NCBI GenBank assembly: GCA_001942185.1
Contig: MKJV01000100.1
Coordinates: forward strand, 1-64,000
Origin: Pseudonocardia sp. CNS-004
GTDB lineage: Bacteria; Actinomycetota; Actinomycetes; Mycobacteriales; Pseudonocardiaceae
Reading direction: 5' to 3'
Length of the DNA stretch: 64,000 bases
Shown here: positions 10,784 through 20,750 of the stretch, piece after piece
Numbering within the stretch: the first letter of the stretch is position 1
How the letters are laid out: each line of letters begins with the position of its first letter
The notes under the pieces: generated by a model
What the model was told of the DNA's origin: nothing
Database searches by the model: none
The model's input: only the letters and a program-made list of their open reading frames with translations
Position numbers and translations under genes: made by a program

Positions 10784-12107
10784 GCCTGCGCTCCCAGTCG
10801 GTGACGGCCGAGTCGAACGCGGCCAGCTCCACGCGCGCCGCGTTCGTGTAGTGGTCCACCACCTCGGCGCCGAACGCCGCCTCGGCGACCTTCGAACCGG
10901 CGAACAGCTCGGCGGCATCGCGCAGCGTCGTCGGCACCCGCGCCCCCTGCGACTGGTAGGCGTTGCCCGCGTAGGCGGGGGCGAGGGGTAGCGCGTTCTC
11001 GATGCCGTGCAGCCCGGCCGCGACGAGCGCCGCCACCGCGAGGTACGGGTTCACGTCACCGCCGGGAACGCGGTTCTCCACGCGCAGCGACGGGCCGTGC
11101 CCGACCACCCGCAACGCGCAGGTCCGGTTGTCCAGGCCCCACTCGACGGCCGTGGGGGCGAAGCTGCCCTCGGCGTAGCGCTTGTAGGAGTTGATGTTCG
11201 GCGCGAACAGGTAGGTCAGCTCCCGCAGGCACGCCTGCTGGCCTGCCAGGAAGTGCGAGAACAGCTTCGAGAATCCGTGCTCGCCCTCGCCGGCGGACAC
11301 CGGGCCGTCCTCGCCGCGCAGCGAGATGTGGATGTGGCAGGAGTTGCCCTCGCGCTCGTCGTACTTCGCCATGAAGGTGAGCGCCGTGCCGGACCGGTCG
11401 GCGATCTCCTTCGCACCCGTCTTGTAGATCGAGTGGTTGTCGCACGTGGTGAGCGCGTCGGCGTACCGGAACGCGATCTCGTGCTGCCCGAGGTTGCACT
11501 CGCCCTTCGCCGACTCCACGACCATGCCCGCACCGGCCATCCCGTTGCGGATCCGCCGCAGCAGCGGCTCCACGCGCGAGGTGCCCAGCATCGAGTAGTC
11601 GACGTTGTACAGGTTGGCGGGCTCCAGGTCGTGGTAGGCCTTGCGCCACGCCGTGTCGAACGAGTCGGCGAACAGCATGAACTCCAGCTCGGTGCCCACG
11701 TCGGCGGCGAGCCCGTGCGCCGCGAGCCGGTCCAGCTGGGCGCGCAGGATCTGGCGCGGCGACGCGACGACCGGCGTCCCGTCCGCCCACGCCAGGTCGC
11801 ACAGCACGAGAGCCGTGGCCTCCTGCCACGGCACGAGCCGCAGCGTGGTCATGTCCGGCACCAGCACGAAGTCGCCGTAGCCGCGGTCCCAGCTCGACAT
11901 GGCGTAGCCGTCGACCGTGTTCATCTCCACGTCGACCGCGAGCAGGTAGTTGCACGCCTCCGCGGCGTGCGGCACGACCTCGTCGAGGAAGTACTGCGCG
12001 GCGCACCGCTTGCCCTGCAGGCGGCCCTGCATGTCGGTGAACGCGACGAGGACGGTGTCGATCGCACCGTCGTCGACCGACGTGCGGAGCTGCTCGAGGG
12101 TGAGCAT
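10764..12107 (-). CDS. Glutamine synthetase-like gamma-glutamyl amine ligase (PuuA/GlnA4 type)
   Basis: About 447 residues, complete. It has glutamine synthetase catalytic motifs (VGTELEFMLF, metal ligands; SCHIHISL; NSYKRYAEGSFAPT, ATP-binding; VENRVPGGDVNPYLAVA) but the shorter length and divergent N-terminus of the subgroup that ligates glutamate to amines such as putrescine or ethanolamine. Its neighbours (gamma-glutamyl hydrolase, APC permease, SDR) support a catabolic role over nitrogen assimilation. I chose ATG at 12107 because upstream in-frame codons are Arg/Pro-rich and cross the hairpin at 12148-12194. That hairpin lies between this gene and the permease, so expression may be set partly by readthrough. 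The exact amine cannot be told from sequence. Confidence 0.9.
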   Translation of the reverse strand: MLTLEQLRTSVDDGAIDTVLVAFTDMQGRLQGKRCAAQYFLDEVVPHAAEACNYLLAVDVEMNTVDGYAMSSWDRGYGDFVLVPDMTTLRLVPWQEATALVLCDLAWADGTPVVASPRQILRAQLDRLAAHGLAADVGTELEFMLFADSFDTAWRKAYHDLEPANLYNVDYSMLGTSRVEPLLRRIRNGMAGAGMVVESAKGECNLGQHEIAFRYADALTTCDNHSIYKTGAKEIADRSGTALTFMAKYDEREGNSCHIHISLRGEDGPVSAGEGEHGFSKLFSHFLAGQQACLRELTYLFAPNINSYKRYAEGSFAPTAVEWGLDNRTCALRVVGHGPSLRVENRVPGGDVNPYLAVAALVAAGLHGIENALPLAPAYAGNAYQSQGARVPTTLRDAAELFAGSKVAEAAFGAEVVDHYTNAARVELAAFDSAVTDWERRRGFERL

Positions 12108-12147
12108 GCCGGGGCGGGCCTGGGTGTCCTTCCGGGGGGGATCACGA

Positions 12148-12194
12148 CGAACGGCACTCCCACTCCGGCTGCACCGGCGGGGGAGTGCCGTTCG
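12148..12194. terminator. Perfect 14-bp hairpin between permease and ligase genes
   Basis: CGAACGGCACTCCC at 12148-12161 pairs perfectly with GGGAGTGCCGTTCG at 12181-12194 around a 19-base loop. It starts 14 bp beyond the permease stop and ends about 40 bp before the ligase start. No T-run follows on the minus strand, so it may be a weak terminator, an attenuator or an mRNA-stabilising stem between the two genes. Confidence 0.55.
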
Positions 12195-12207
12195 CTCATT
12201 CTTACGC

Positions 12208-14854
12208 TTACTTCGCCGGTGTCTCGGCGTCGGGCTCGGTGGTGGGTTCGGCGTCGACCTTGCCGTTGGCCGGGGAACCGGACCCCGATCCGCCCTGTGC
12301 ACCCGTCAGGGCCGCGCTGCTCAGGCCGGTCGTCGCCACCTCGGCACGCAGCTCCTTCAGCAGCTCGGCCTTGAGCTCCGCCTTCAGCTCCTCCTTGAGC
12401 TCGGCCCTGATCTCGGGGCTGATCCCGGTCCGTACCGGCGCGGCTGCGTCCCCGCCCGCCGGTTCGGAATCCGGTCCGGCGCCGGTGCCTCCGGCCGCAT
12501 CCACAGCCGGCCCGGGAGCCGCTGCCGATCCGGTCTCGGCCGGAGCGCCTGCCTCGACCTCGTCGGTGGCGGTGTCCTGGGTGGCGGTGTCCTGAGAGGC
12601 CGTCTCCTCGGTGGCTTCGGCGGCGGCGACCGCTGTGACGGCCGCGGACGCCGCCGCCGGCGCGGTACCGCTGTCGTCGGCGCTGTCGTCGGCGCTGTCG
12701 TCGGCGCTGTCCACGGCCGGGTCGCCGTCCTCGCCGACCGCCGGCTCACCAGCCGGGTCGGAAGCGGCCTCGGCGGACGCGTCGGCTTCTGCCGTCTCGG
12801 CGACCGACTCGTCGGCCGCCTTCTCGTCCACCTGCTCGGCCTCGTCCGCACCGGCGGGGGCGTCGGTCGCCGACTCCTCGGTGCCGTCCGCCGCGACCTC
12901 GTCGCCCGGGTTCTCACCGGCCTCGCCGTCCGTGTCCGCGGACGCAGCGGTGCCGGCGGTGCCGGTGTCGGCCGTGTCCGCGTCGGCGCCGTCGGGCGCG
13001 TCGGCAGCCGGGTCCGAGCCGTCGACGTCCTCGGCCGTGACCTCCGCAGCGGCTTCTGCCGTGTCCTTCTCGGCGTCGTCGGCGGTGGTGTTGTCCTTCT
13101 CGCGTCCTTCTCGGAGTCGTCCGCCGTGTCCTTCTCCGTGTCCTTCTCCGCGTCCTCAGCCGTGTCGGTGTCCGCCGGGTCTGCCTCGGCCTTCTCCGTG
13201 TCCCCGTCGGTCGTGGCGGCGACCGCCACCGCCGTGGCGGTCGCTGCTGCCCCGGTCGCCGCTGCGACGGGCGCGGTCGCGGCACCCGGGCCCCTGCCGT
13301 GTGCCTCGGACTCGAGCTGCTGCTCGATGGTCTGCAGCTCCTCGAGGCCGCCCTCGGCGACCGGCCCGGTGAACCAGTTGCGGGCGGAGATCAGGTACCA
13401 GCCGCCGAACAGGACCAGCGCGCCGAAGACGGTGAGCGGCGCGTAGTTCATCGCCTCCCAGTCGAACTCCGCGGAGAACGGCACCCGGCCGGGGACAGCG
13501 GCATCAGGAACAGGATGCAGACCACCGCGATCCACCCCACGGCGATCGTCGAGATCCACTTGTAGCGCTCGCCGAGGCTCCACGCGCCAGGCTCGAAGCG
13601 AGAGCCGGCCTTGATCCGCAGGATGATCGGCAGCGCGAAGGCGATGTAGAGGCCGATGACCGCGATCGACGTGCCGACCGCGTACCCGAGGACGCCGTTG
13701 ACCAGCGTCGGGAGCATCAGAGCCCAGGACAGCACACAGATCGCGGTGACGGCGTTGACGGGGGCGCGGTTGCTCGCGACCTTCCGCCAGATGCCTGAGA
13801 ACGGCACCGCCCGGTCCCGGGAGAACGCGAACATCATGCGCGAGGACGCCGTCACCGAGGCCGTGCCGCAGAACAGCTGGGCGATCACCGCGATGATCAG
13901 CAGGAACGCCGCCCAGGTCTCGCCGAGCGACTCGGTCCAGATGTAGACGACCGCGTCGCCCGCCGCGTCGAGGGTGCCCTGCACGTCCGGCACGGCGAAC
14001 GTCACGGCGACGAGCAGGATGAACCCGAACACCACCGAGGCCACCACGGCCATGACCATGCCCAGCGCGGCCGTGCGGGAGGCCTGGCGGGTCTCCTCGC
14101 TCATGTGGGCCGACGCGTCGTAGCCGGTGATCGTGTACTGGGACATCAGGAGGCCGAGTCCGAAGACGAACCAGATCGCCGAGTCGGAGAAGCCGGAGTT
14201 GTTGATGACCTCGCCGAACACGAAGCCGACCGACTGGTGGTTCTCCGGCACGAGCGCGAGCACCGCGACGACGACCAGCACGCCGCCCATGTGCCACCAC
14301 GCCGAGACGGTGTTCAGCAGGGCGAGCACGTTGATGTTGAGCAGGTTCAGCGCGAGCTGCAGCGCGACGATCACCGTGAAGACGATGAAGATCGTGCCGG
14401 TCTCGGTGCCCATCCCCGGGAACCAGATGTTCAGCAGCGCCGTTGTGAAGATGGCCGAGCCGTACTGGATGGCGGCGGTCACCGCGATCTCGCCCACCAG
14501 GTTGAACCAGCCCGTGAACCAGCCCCACGCGGGGCCGCCGAGTTTGGAGGCCCAGAAGTACAGGGCGCCCGCGGTGGGCATCGCCGAGGCGATCTCACCC
14601 ATCGCCATGGACACGAGCACGCAGAACGCGCCGACGAGCAGCCAGCCCCAGGTGATGGCCACCGGGCCGCCGTTGTTGAAGGCCAGGTAGTACGACGTGA
14701 GACATCCCGCGAGAATCGAGATGATCGTGAAGGAGATGGCGAAGTTCGAGAACCCACCCATCTCCCGGTACAGCACTTGGGCGTAGCCGAGGCGGTGGAG
14801 GAGCGCCTCGTCATCGGTGCGCCTCGTATCCTCGGCGCTCTCTGTGGCAGCCAC
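12208..14854 (-). CDS. APC-superfamily amino acid/amine permease with a ~390-residue acidic low-complexity tail, frame interrupted near 13490 and 13100
   Basis: The first 460 residues form a 12-helix APC transporter of the amino acid/choline (GABA permease-like) family: conserved MGGFSNFAISFTIIS, AGALYFWASKLGGPAWGW, and TGYDASAHMSEETR in the substrate region. It probably imports the amine handled by the neighbouring enzymes. The frame shifts near 13490 and continues (MNYAPLTVFGALVLFGGWYL) through the last helix, then enters a tail rich in Ala, Asp, Glu, Thr and Lys with blocks such as TEKDTEKDTADDSEKD. A second shift near 13100 leads into the final part (ADDSADDSADDS, then a Glu/Lys helix EELKAELKAELLKELRAEV). 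Typical relatives end soon after the last helix. The GTG start is at 14854. Confidence 0.8.
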
Positions 14855-14881
14855 GTGGCTCCTTGTCCTTCTGGTTCGGGG

Positions 14882-15805
14882 TTAGTCGGGTCGGGAGGCC
14901 GCCACGAGCAGGTGCTCGAGGTCGGGTCCGTCGAACACCGCGACGGCGCGGTCGTACTTCTCCATCCCCCAGGACCAGAAGTCGAAGTCCAGGGGGCTGG
15001 AGCCGTGCTGGATCGCCGCCCAGAGTGTCCAGCCGTACTGGGACATCAGGGCGTGCAGGCGCGCTCGGGCGACCTGCCGCGGGCGGGGTCGCCCGTAGTA
15101 GGCCGTGACGAGCTCGTCGAGCAGGGGGAGCGGCAGCGTCGCCTCGCTCCAGATGTTGCCCAGCTCGAAACACGGGTCGTTGTTGCCCGAGTACTCGTAG
15201 TCGATGATGCGCACGCGCTCACCGTCGTCGAGCAGGTTCTCGGCGAGCAGGTCGTTGTTGCAGGGCACCGTGTCGGTGCGCGGGCCGAGTGCATCCCGGA
15301 TGCGCGTTACCACTCCTGCGAACTCGTCGTAGCGCTCCGGGATGCGGAAGCCGTGCTCCGCGACGATCCGGCGGTAGCGGGCCTGCACCTCGAACATGTC
15401 GAAGTCGTTGACGAACCGGGGCCCGGCGTGCAGCCGCCGGCACGCATCGGCGACGCGGTGCAGGACGTCGGGACGCTGCAGGTCGCCGTCGCTGAGGGCC
15501 CGGCCCGGCAGGAAGCCGACGGCGATGCCTTCGCCGGGTCGGTAGTGCAGGACCGGGGCGCCCACCCCGGACTCCGCGGCGGCCACCGAGTTGGCGTGTT
15601 CGACATCACGGTCGATGCCGAGCAGGCTCTTCCCCGCGGCCGGGATCCGCACGACGCACGTGCCGTCACTGTTGGTGACCTTCAGGTTCCGATTGGTGAG
15701 ACCACCGGGTAGATCCACCACCGTGCGGGGGTGTCGTGCCGTGCACGGAATCGTGTCGAGCAGCGCTTCCAGGTCCTGATGAGGCACGGTCGTGGTCAAC
15801 TCCAC
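14882..15805 (-). CDS. Choline/ethanolamine kinase-like phosphotransferase (LicA/APH fold)
   Basis: A complete 307-residue protein kinase-like phosphotransferase. The N-lobe has LPGGLTNRNLKV and VVRIPAAGKS; the catalytic loop is PCNNDLLAENLL (Brenner-type, with the HxD histidine replaced by Asn) and the magnesium motif is IIDYEYSGNNDPCFELGN, both close to LicA and choline kinases. It likely phosphorylates a small amino alcohol such as choline or ethanolamine, fitting the amine permease 27 bp downstream. The GTG start at 15805 has no clear ribosome binding site. The palindrome at 15832-15847 lies just upstream and is shared with the divergent dehydrogenase gene, so both directions are probably controlled together. 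Confidence 0.82.
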   Translation of the reverse strand: MELTTTVPHQDLEALLDTIPCTARHPRTVVDLPGGLTNRNLKVTNSDGTCVVRIPAAGKSLLGIDRDVEHANSVAAAESGVGAPVLHYRPGEGIAVGFLPGRALSDGDLQRPDVLHRVADACRRLHAGPRFVNDFDMFEVQARYRRIVAEHGFRIPERYDEFAGVVTRIRDALGPRTDTVPCNNDLLAENLLDDGERVRIIDYEYSGNNDPCFELGNIWSEATLPLPLLDELVTAYYGRPRPRQVARARLHALMSQYGWTLWAAIQHGSSPLDFDFWSWGMEKYDRAVAVFDGPDLEHLLVAASRPD

Positions 15806-15831
15806 TGGGGGATGGTAGAAGTCGCGTCAAA

Positions 15832-15847
15832 TACGGTCTAGACCGTA
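15832..15847. promoter_or_regulatory. GntR-type operator palindrome in the divergent kinase/dehydrogenase promoter region
   Basis: Perfect 16-bp palindrome TACGGTCTAGACCGTA. It shares CGGTCTAGACCGTA with the site at 10008-10021. Resembles the GGTCTAGACC core of HutC/DasR-type GntR operators. It lies 27 bp from the kinase start and 12 bp from the dehydrogenase ATG. Confidence 0.7.
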
Positions 15848-15858
15848 AGGTGCGGGTC

Positions 15859-18295
15859 ATGCCAGACGTGTTGCCCGGCCGTGCCCGCATCGTGATCATC
15901 GGTGGAGGGGTGGGCGGCGCAGTGTGGCGTACCACCTCGCGGAGCGTGGTGAGCGGGATGTCCTGTTGATCGAGCGTTCCGAACTGACCAGCGGGTCGAC
16001 GTTCCACTCGGCGGGTCTCGTCGGTCAGCTGCGCTCGGATCCCGCGCTGACCAGGATGAACGTCTACTCGGCCGAGCTGTATCGCAAGCTCGAGGCGGCC
16101 GGTGGGGAGCACGCGCCGGGGTGGGTCGAGTCGGGGTCGCTGCGGCTGGCGTCCTCGCCGGAGCGCCTGGAGGAGATCCGGCGTCAGGCCGGCTGGGCCG
16201 CCCGGTCCGGCCTACCCCTCGAGTTGATCTCCGCGGAGGCGGCGCGCGAGCTGTTTCCGCTGATGAGCACGGACGGCGTGCTCGGCGCCGCGTACACCCC
16301 GACCGACGGGCACGTGGACCCGTCCCGCCTCTGCTACGCCCTCGCCGCGCTGGCCAGGGCGAACGGCGTCACGATCGCACAACGAACCCGTGTCGTCGCG
16401 ATCAACACGGCGAACGGCGTAGTCAGCGGCGTCCGGACGGACCGCGGGGACGTCGAGTGCGAGGTCGTCGTCGACTGCGGCGGGATGTTCGCGGCGGAGA
16501 TCGGGCGCCTCGCGTGCGTCCGGATCCCGGTGGTGCCGATGTCGCACCAGTACGTCGTCACGGCGCCCCTGCCGGCCGGTTCGATGCCCGACCGCCCGCT
16601 GCCGTCGCTGCGCGACCCGGACCTGCTCGTCTACTACCGCCAGGAGGTGGACGGGCTGGTCATGGGCGGGTACGAGCGGCAGTCGGACCCGTGGACCGCC
16701 ACGGCGCGCTCCTACGACGCGGTGCCTGCGGACTTCAACGGGAAGCTGCTGCCCCCGGACTGGGACCGCTTCGGCGAGATCGTCGAGAACGCCCAGGTCC
16801 GGGTGCCGGTGCTGGCGGACACCGGGATCGCAACGATGATCAACGGTCCGGAGGCGTTCACCCCGGACAACGAGTTCTGCCTGGGGGAGACCGACGTCGC
16901 GGGCTTCTTCGTGGCGGCGGGCTTCTGCGCCCACGGCATCGCGGGCGCAGGCGGGATCGGGCGCGTCATGGCCGACTGGATCGTCGACGGCGACCCGGGC
17001 ATGGACCTGTGGCACATGGACGTGCGCCGCTTCGGCCGCCACTACCGCTCGCCCGGATACACGCTGGCGCGCACCGTCGAGAACTACGAGAGCTACTACG
17101 ACATCCGCTACCCGGCGGCCGAACGCGCCGCCGGGCGGCCGCTGCGCACGTCACCGGCCTACCCGTGGCACGCGGCGCACGGCGCCGTGTTCGGGGAGAA
17201 GGCCGGGTGGGAGCGGGTGAACCACTACTCGGAAGCGGGTACGGAGGAGCTGCGCCCCCGGGGGTGGGCGGGACGGCACTGGTCGCCGTGCGTCGAGCCG
17301 GAGCACCGCGCCGTGCGGGATGCGGCAGGGCTGTTCGACGAGAGCTCCTTCGCGAAGATCTCGATCAGCGGACCGGACGCCGCGGCGTTCTGCGCGCACG
17401 TCTTCGCCGGCCGGGTCGACCGGGCGCCGGGTGCGGTGGTCTACACCCAGGCGCTGAACGACCGCGGCGGCATCGAGATGGACGTCACGGTCACCCGGCT
17501 CGCCGACGACGAGTTCCTGGTGGTCACGGGTACGGCGTTCGGCACGCACGACCTGGGCTGGCTGCGTCGCCGGGCGCGGCTCGCCGGCGCGTCGGTGCGG
17601 CTGGCCGACGTCACTGGCGCCGAGGCGTGCTTCGGGCTCTGGGGTCCGCAGGCCCGCGACCTGCTCGCGCCGCTCACGCCCACGTCCCTGGCGAACGCCG
17701 ACCTCCCGTTCGGCACCATGCAGGAGACCACGGTGGGTGACGTCCCGGTGCGGCTCGTGCGCGTGACGTTCGTGGGGGAGCTGGGGTGGGAGCTCTACTG
17801 CCCCACCGAGTACGGCGCCGCCCTGTGGCGCACCCTGGCCGGCACCGGGGTCCGGCCGTGCGGGTACCGCGCGATCGAGAGCCTGCGGCTGGAGAAGGGG
17901 TACCGGGTGTGGGGGGCCGACCTCACCCCGGAGACCACGCCCGATGAGGCGGGCCTCGCCTTCGCCGTGCGCAAGGAGGGCGACTTCGTCGGGCGCGCGG
18001 CGCTGCTCGCGGCCCGGGAGCGGGGTCCGGCCCGCCCCTGTGCTGCCTGGTGCTCGACGACGCTCGGGCCGTCGCGCTCGGCGGGGAGCCCGTGCGGATC
18101 GGGGGCGAGGTGGTGGGCCAGGTGACCTCGGGCGGTTACGGGTACACGGTCGCCCGTTCCATCGCGTACGCCTACCTGCCGGTCGGCGTCGAGGTGGGCG
18201 CCGAGCTGGACGTGCAGGTCGACGGCACCTGGGAGGGGGCCCGGGTGGCGCAGAGCCCGCTCTACGACCCGAAGGGTGAACGCATCCGTGCCTGA
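15859..18295 (+). CDS. FAD-dependent dimethylglycine/sarcosine dehydrogenase-like protein with GcvT domain, frame interrupted near 15920 and 18040
   Basis: About 812 residues: an N-terminal DAO-type FAD domain (RIVIIGGGVGG, then ERSELTSGSTFHSAG) and a C-terminal GcvT/aminomethyltransferase domain (VGELGWELYCPTEYGAALW, then GYRAIESLRLEKGYR). This is the architecture of dimethylglycine and sarcosine dehydrogenases, which demethylate N-methyl amines and pass the one-carbon unit to tetrahydrofolate. The first 20 residues from ATG 15859 are in a different frame from the body (shift near 15920), and the last 80 (GGEPVRIGGEVVGQVTSGGYG to the end) in another (shift near 18040). It is divergent from the kinase/permease operon and shares its operator. 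The methylated substrate is not defined. Confidence 0.85.
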
Positions 18296-18526
18296 GTTTC
18301 GTTCGTTGATCTTCACTCGGGTGTACTAATTGTCGATCGGATCGGCACCGGGTGTAACGACCGGCGGCGTAGAGGCGAATATCACTGCGCTGTTCACGTG
18401 AGCGCGCCTGCCCGAAAATCGTCGCCGACGGTCACATCGATGTAGCCGTCGCGCCGGTTCCGGGACGGTCCCAGACCCCGACCACGCGCGCTCCGCTCCC
18501 CGCCAGCTCAGCCGTGGAGAAACGCG

Positions 18527-20353
18527 ATGCGTCGCTCGGTCTGGAGATCTGTCCTCAACCTGATTCCGCACGGCTACGGCCTGGAGGAAGCCGACTGGCA
18601 GCGTCGGCACCGGCTCCTGCTGTTCGTGCTGGCGTTGCACGTCCCGGGGCTCGCGGCCGCCGGGACGGCGCTGGGCAGGCCACCGGACGCCGTGCTGGCC
18701 GCCACGGTGGTGCCCGCGGCGTGCGTGCTGGTCGGGAGGCTGCTCAGGCGGCGAAGGCGGGTGGCCGCGGTGACGGTCACCGCCGGGCTCGTCTACAGCT
18801 CCGCGGCGCTGGTCGGGCTGACCGGCGGCACCATCGAGGCCCACTTCCACTTCTTCGTCATCATCGGGTTCATCGCCCTCTACCAGGACTGGGTGCCGTT
18901 CCTCACCAACGTGGCATTCACGGTGCTGAGCCACGGCGTGGGATCGGCCTGGCAGGAGAGCCTGATGTTCAACCACGCCGCCGGGCGGGCGAACCCCTGG
19001 CTCTGGTCGCTGATCCACGGCGTCGCCGTGCTGGTCGCGTGCGTGGGGATGGCGGTGTTCTGGCGGATCACCGAGGACTCGCAGCGCGAGAAGGACGACC
19101 TCGCGAGGCGGTTGGCCGACGCGGAGCTCAACCGGCGGCGGTTCACCTCGGAGCTGCTGGTGAACCTCGCCCGCCGCAACCAGAGCATGCTCTACCGGCA
19201 GTTGGAGATCATCAACCAGCTGGAGGCGTCGGAGCAGGATCCCGACGCGCTCGCCGACCTGTTCACGCTCGACCACCTCGCCACCCGGGTGCAGCGCAAC
19301 GCCGAGAGCCTGCTCGTGCTCTCCGGTGAGCCGCCGGCGCGGGTGTGGCACGAGCCGGTCGCGCTGCGCGACGTGGTGCGTGCGGCCATCGCCGAGACCG
19401 AGGACTTCGAGCGGGTGTCGGTGCAGATCGACGACGGGCCCCGGATCGCGGGAGCGAGCGTCACCGACGTCACGCACCTGCTGGCGGAGCTCGCCGAGAA
19501 CGCCGTGCGGTACTCCCCGCCCGACACGACGGTCCGCATCCGGCTGGGTGCCGACCGGTACCGGCTCGGCGGCCAGGTGATCGTGATCGAGGACCGGGGT
19601 GTCGGGATGCCGGCGGACGACCTCGCCGCAGCCAACATGATCCTCTCGGCGCCCGTCGACGTCGACCTCTCGGTGGCCCAGCGTCTCGGGTTCCACGTCG
19701 TCTCCCGGCTCAGCGCGCGTCACGGCATCCGGGTCTACCTCTCCCCGACGTCCGGATCGGGCATCACGGCGGTGGTCGCGCTGCCCAGCGAGCTGTTCGA
19801 GCACGGCCCGGACGCCTCGGGCAGCGACGCGGACCAGGGCGCGCTCGCCGCTGCGGGCGCGCCGACACCCGCCGGCACCGCCGTTCTTGCAGGCGCGGCG
19901 GTGCCGGCCCGTTCCGGCGGGGGTGCGCACCGGCTGCGGCCGGCGACGGAGAGCACCGGGCCGGGCCTGGGTGCGGTGGTCCCCGGCCAGCGCTCGGCCC
20001 CCACCTGGTTCAGCCAGAACGCCGGGCCGGACACCGGGCCGGACACCGGGCCTGACACCGGGCCGGACACCGGGCCCGACACCGGGCCCGGCACCGGGCC
20101 CGACACCGGGCCCGACACCGGGCAGAGCCTCGGCCTGAGCCGCCGCGTGCCGCAGTCGCACCTCGTGCCGCAGCTGCGTCACGACGGCGCGGCGCTCCCG
20201 ACCGCGCACGGGGCGGGCCCGGCGCAGGTGATCTCGCGCCTGCGCGCGGCGGCCGACCGGGGCGGCGACGAGCCGGGCACGCTGCTCGAACCCACGGCAC
20301 CGGATCCCGGGCCACCGGACATCGACTGGTTCGAGCCGGGAGGCGGGCGGTGA
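18527..20353 (+). CDS. cvnA: Conservon CvnA-type sensor ATP-binding (histidine kinase-like) protein
   Basis: A 608-residue membrane sensor. Hydrophobic segments lie at about residues 30-45, 60-75, 85-100, 108-140 and 162-185, followed by a coiled linker ([20 protein letters not shown]), a dimerisation-like helix ([18 protein letters not shown]) and an HATPase_c domain: N-box [16 protein letters not shown]1 [13 protein letters not shown]2 [17 protein letters not shown]. The usual H-box histidine is not obvious, as is common in CvnA. The C-terminal 180 residues are low-complexity, with eight GPDT-type repeats. The start at 18527 has GGAGA six bases upstream. Its stop overlaps the next GTG (GTGA), so it heads a coupled operon with CvnC and CvnD; such systems couple signals to a small GTPase. 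Confidence 0.88.
   Translation: MRRSVWRSVLNLIPHGYGLEEADWQRRHRLLLFVLALHVPGLAAAGTALGRPPDAVLAATVVPAACVLVGRLLRRRRRVAAVTVTAGLVYSSAALVGLTGGTIEAHFHFFVIIGFIALYQDWVPFLTNVAFTVLSHGVGSAWQESLMFNHAAGRANPWLWSLIHGVAVLVACVGMAVFWRITEDSQREKDDLARRLADAELNRRRFTSELLVNLARRNQSMLYRQLEIINQLEASEQDPDALADLFTLDHLATRVQRNAESLLVLSGEPPARVWHEPVALRDVVRAAIAETEDFERVSVQIDDGPRIAGASVTDVTHLLAELAENAVRYSPPDTTVRIRLGADRYRLGGQVIVIEDRGVGMPADDLAAANMILSAPVDVDLSVAQRLGFHVVSRLSARHGIRVYLSPTSGSGITAVVALPSELFEHGPDASGSDADQGALAAAGAPTPAGTAVLAGAAVPARSGGGAHRLRPATESTGPGLGAVVPGQRSAPTWFSQNAGPDTGPDTGPDTGPDTGPDTGPGTGPDTGPDTGQSLGLSRRVPQSHLVPQLRHDGAALPTAHGAGPAQVISRLRAAADRGGDEPGTLLEPTAPDPGPPDIDWFEPGGGR
20024..20119 (+). repeat. Eight tandem 12-bp repeats encoding GPDT units in CvnA
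   Basis: Eight consecutive copies of GGGCCGGACACC and one- or two-base variants, each coding Gly-Pro-Asp-Thr (one is GPGT). Being a multiple of three, copy number can vary without breaking the frame. It lies in the disordered tail beyond the ATPase domain. Confidence 0.9.
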
Positions 20354-20750
20354 TCGGTGACGAGGTCCAGGGCCCGGGCGGTCGTCGCGGGCACGGCGGG
20401 GATCCGAGGCCGCCGCACCGGCTCGTCCCCGTGTACGCGGTGACCGGAGGGCGCACCCGCCCGGACGGCGCGAGCTGCCGATGGAGTCCCTCGTGACCGT
20501 GACCGAACGGGTCCGCTGGGCCCGGGGCCTGGAGGCCGAGACCCGCGCGATCGTGGAGATGGCGCGTCGGCCGGTGTCGATCGTGGAGATCTGCGCAGCG
20601 CTCGCGGTGCCGGTGCCGGTGGGGGGAGTGCTCGTCAGCGACTTGGTCGACCAGGGCTTCCTGACCGTGCACGCCCCGCCGCCGGCATTCGGGGGGCGGC
20701 CCGGCCCCGCCGTGCTCACCCGGCTCCTGGACGGCCTGCGTGCCCGCTGA
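20350..20750 (+). CDS. cvnC: Conservon CvnC-type DUF742 protein, frame interrupted near 20470
   Basis: DUF742 protein of about 133 residues. Its hallmark entry motif PVYAVTGGRTRPDGA is followed, after a one-base loss at about 20470, by ELPMESLVTVTERVRW and the winged-helix-like part RPVSIVEICAALAVPVPVGG and LVSDLVDQGFLTVH. Inserting one G into GGCGCGAGCTGCC restores a continuous family sequence. The GTG at 20350 overlaps the cvnA stop (GTGA) and its own stop overlaps the cvnD start by 11 bases, so the three are translationally coupled. In typical conservons a roadblock protein (CvnB) sits between CvnA and CvnC; there is no room for one here. Confidence 0.85.

Noticed and set aside
12108-12302. 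N-terminal extension of the glutamine synthetase-like protein to an upstream start at 12302
   Set aside because: The extra 65 residues are Arg/Pro-rich, run across the hairpin and the permease tail, and have no counterpart in the family.
12660-12720. Repeated GTCGTCGGCGCT units considered as a DNA-level regulatory repeat
   Set aside because: They are in frame and encode the ADDS repeats of the permease tail; composition of the whole tail is similarly repetitive at the protein level.
20024-20119. Short tandem repeats considered as a CRISPR or replication-iteron array
   Set aside because: Units are only 12 bp without spacers, in frame, and encode a repeated GPDT tail of CvnA.
18326-20719. A 797-codon open frame on the minus strand opposite cvnA
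   Set aside because: It mirrors the third-position GC bias of cvnA; its translation is Arg/Pro/Gly/Val/His-rich without any family motif, whereas cvnA has intact sensor and ATPase motifs.
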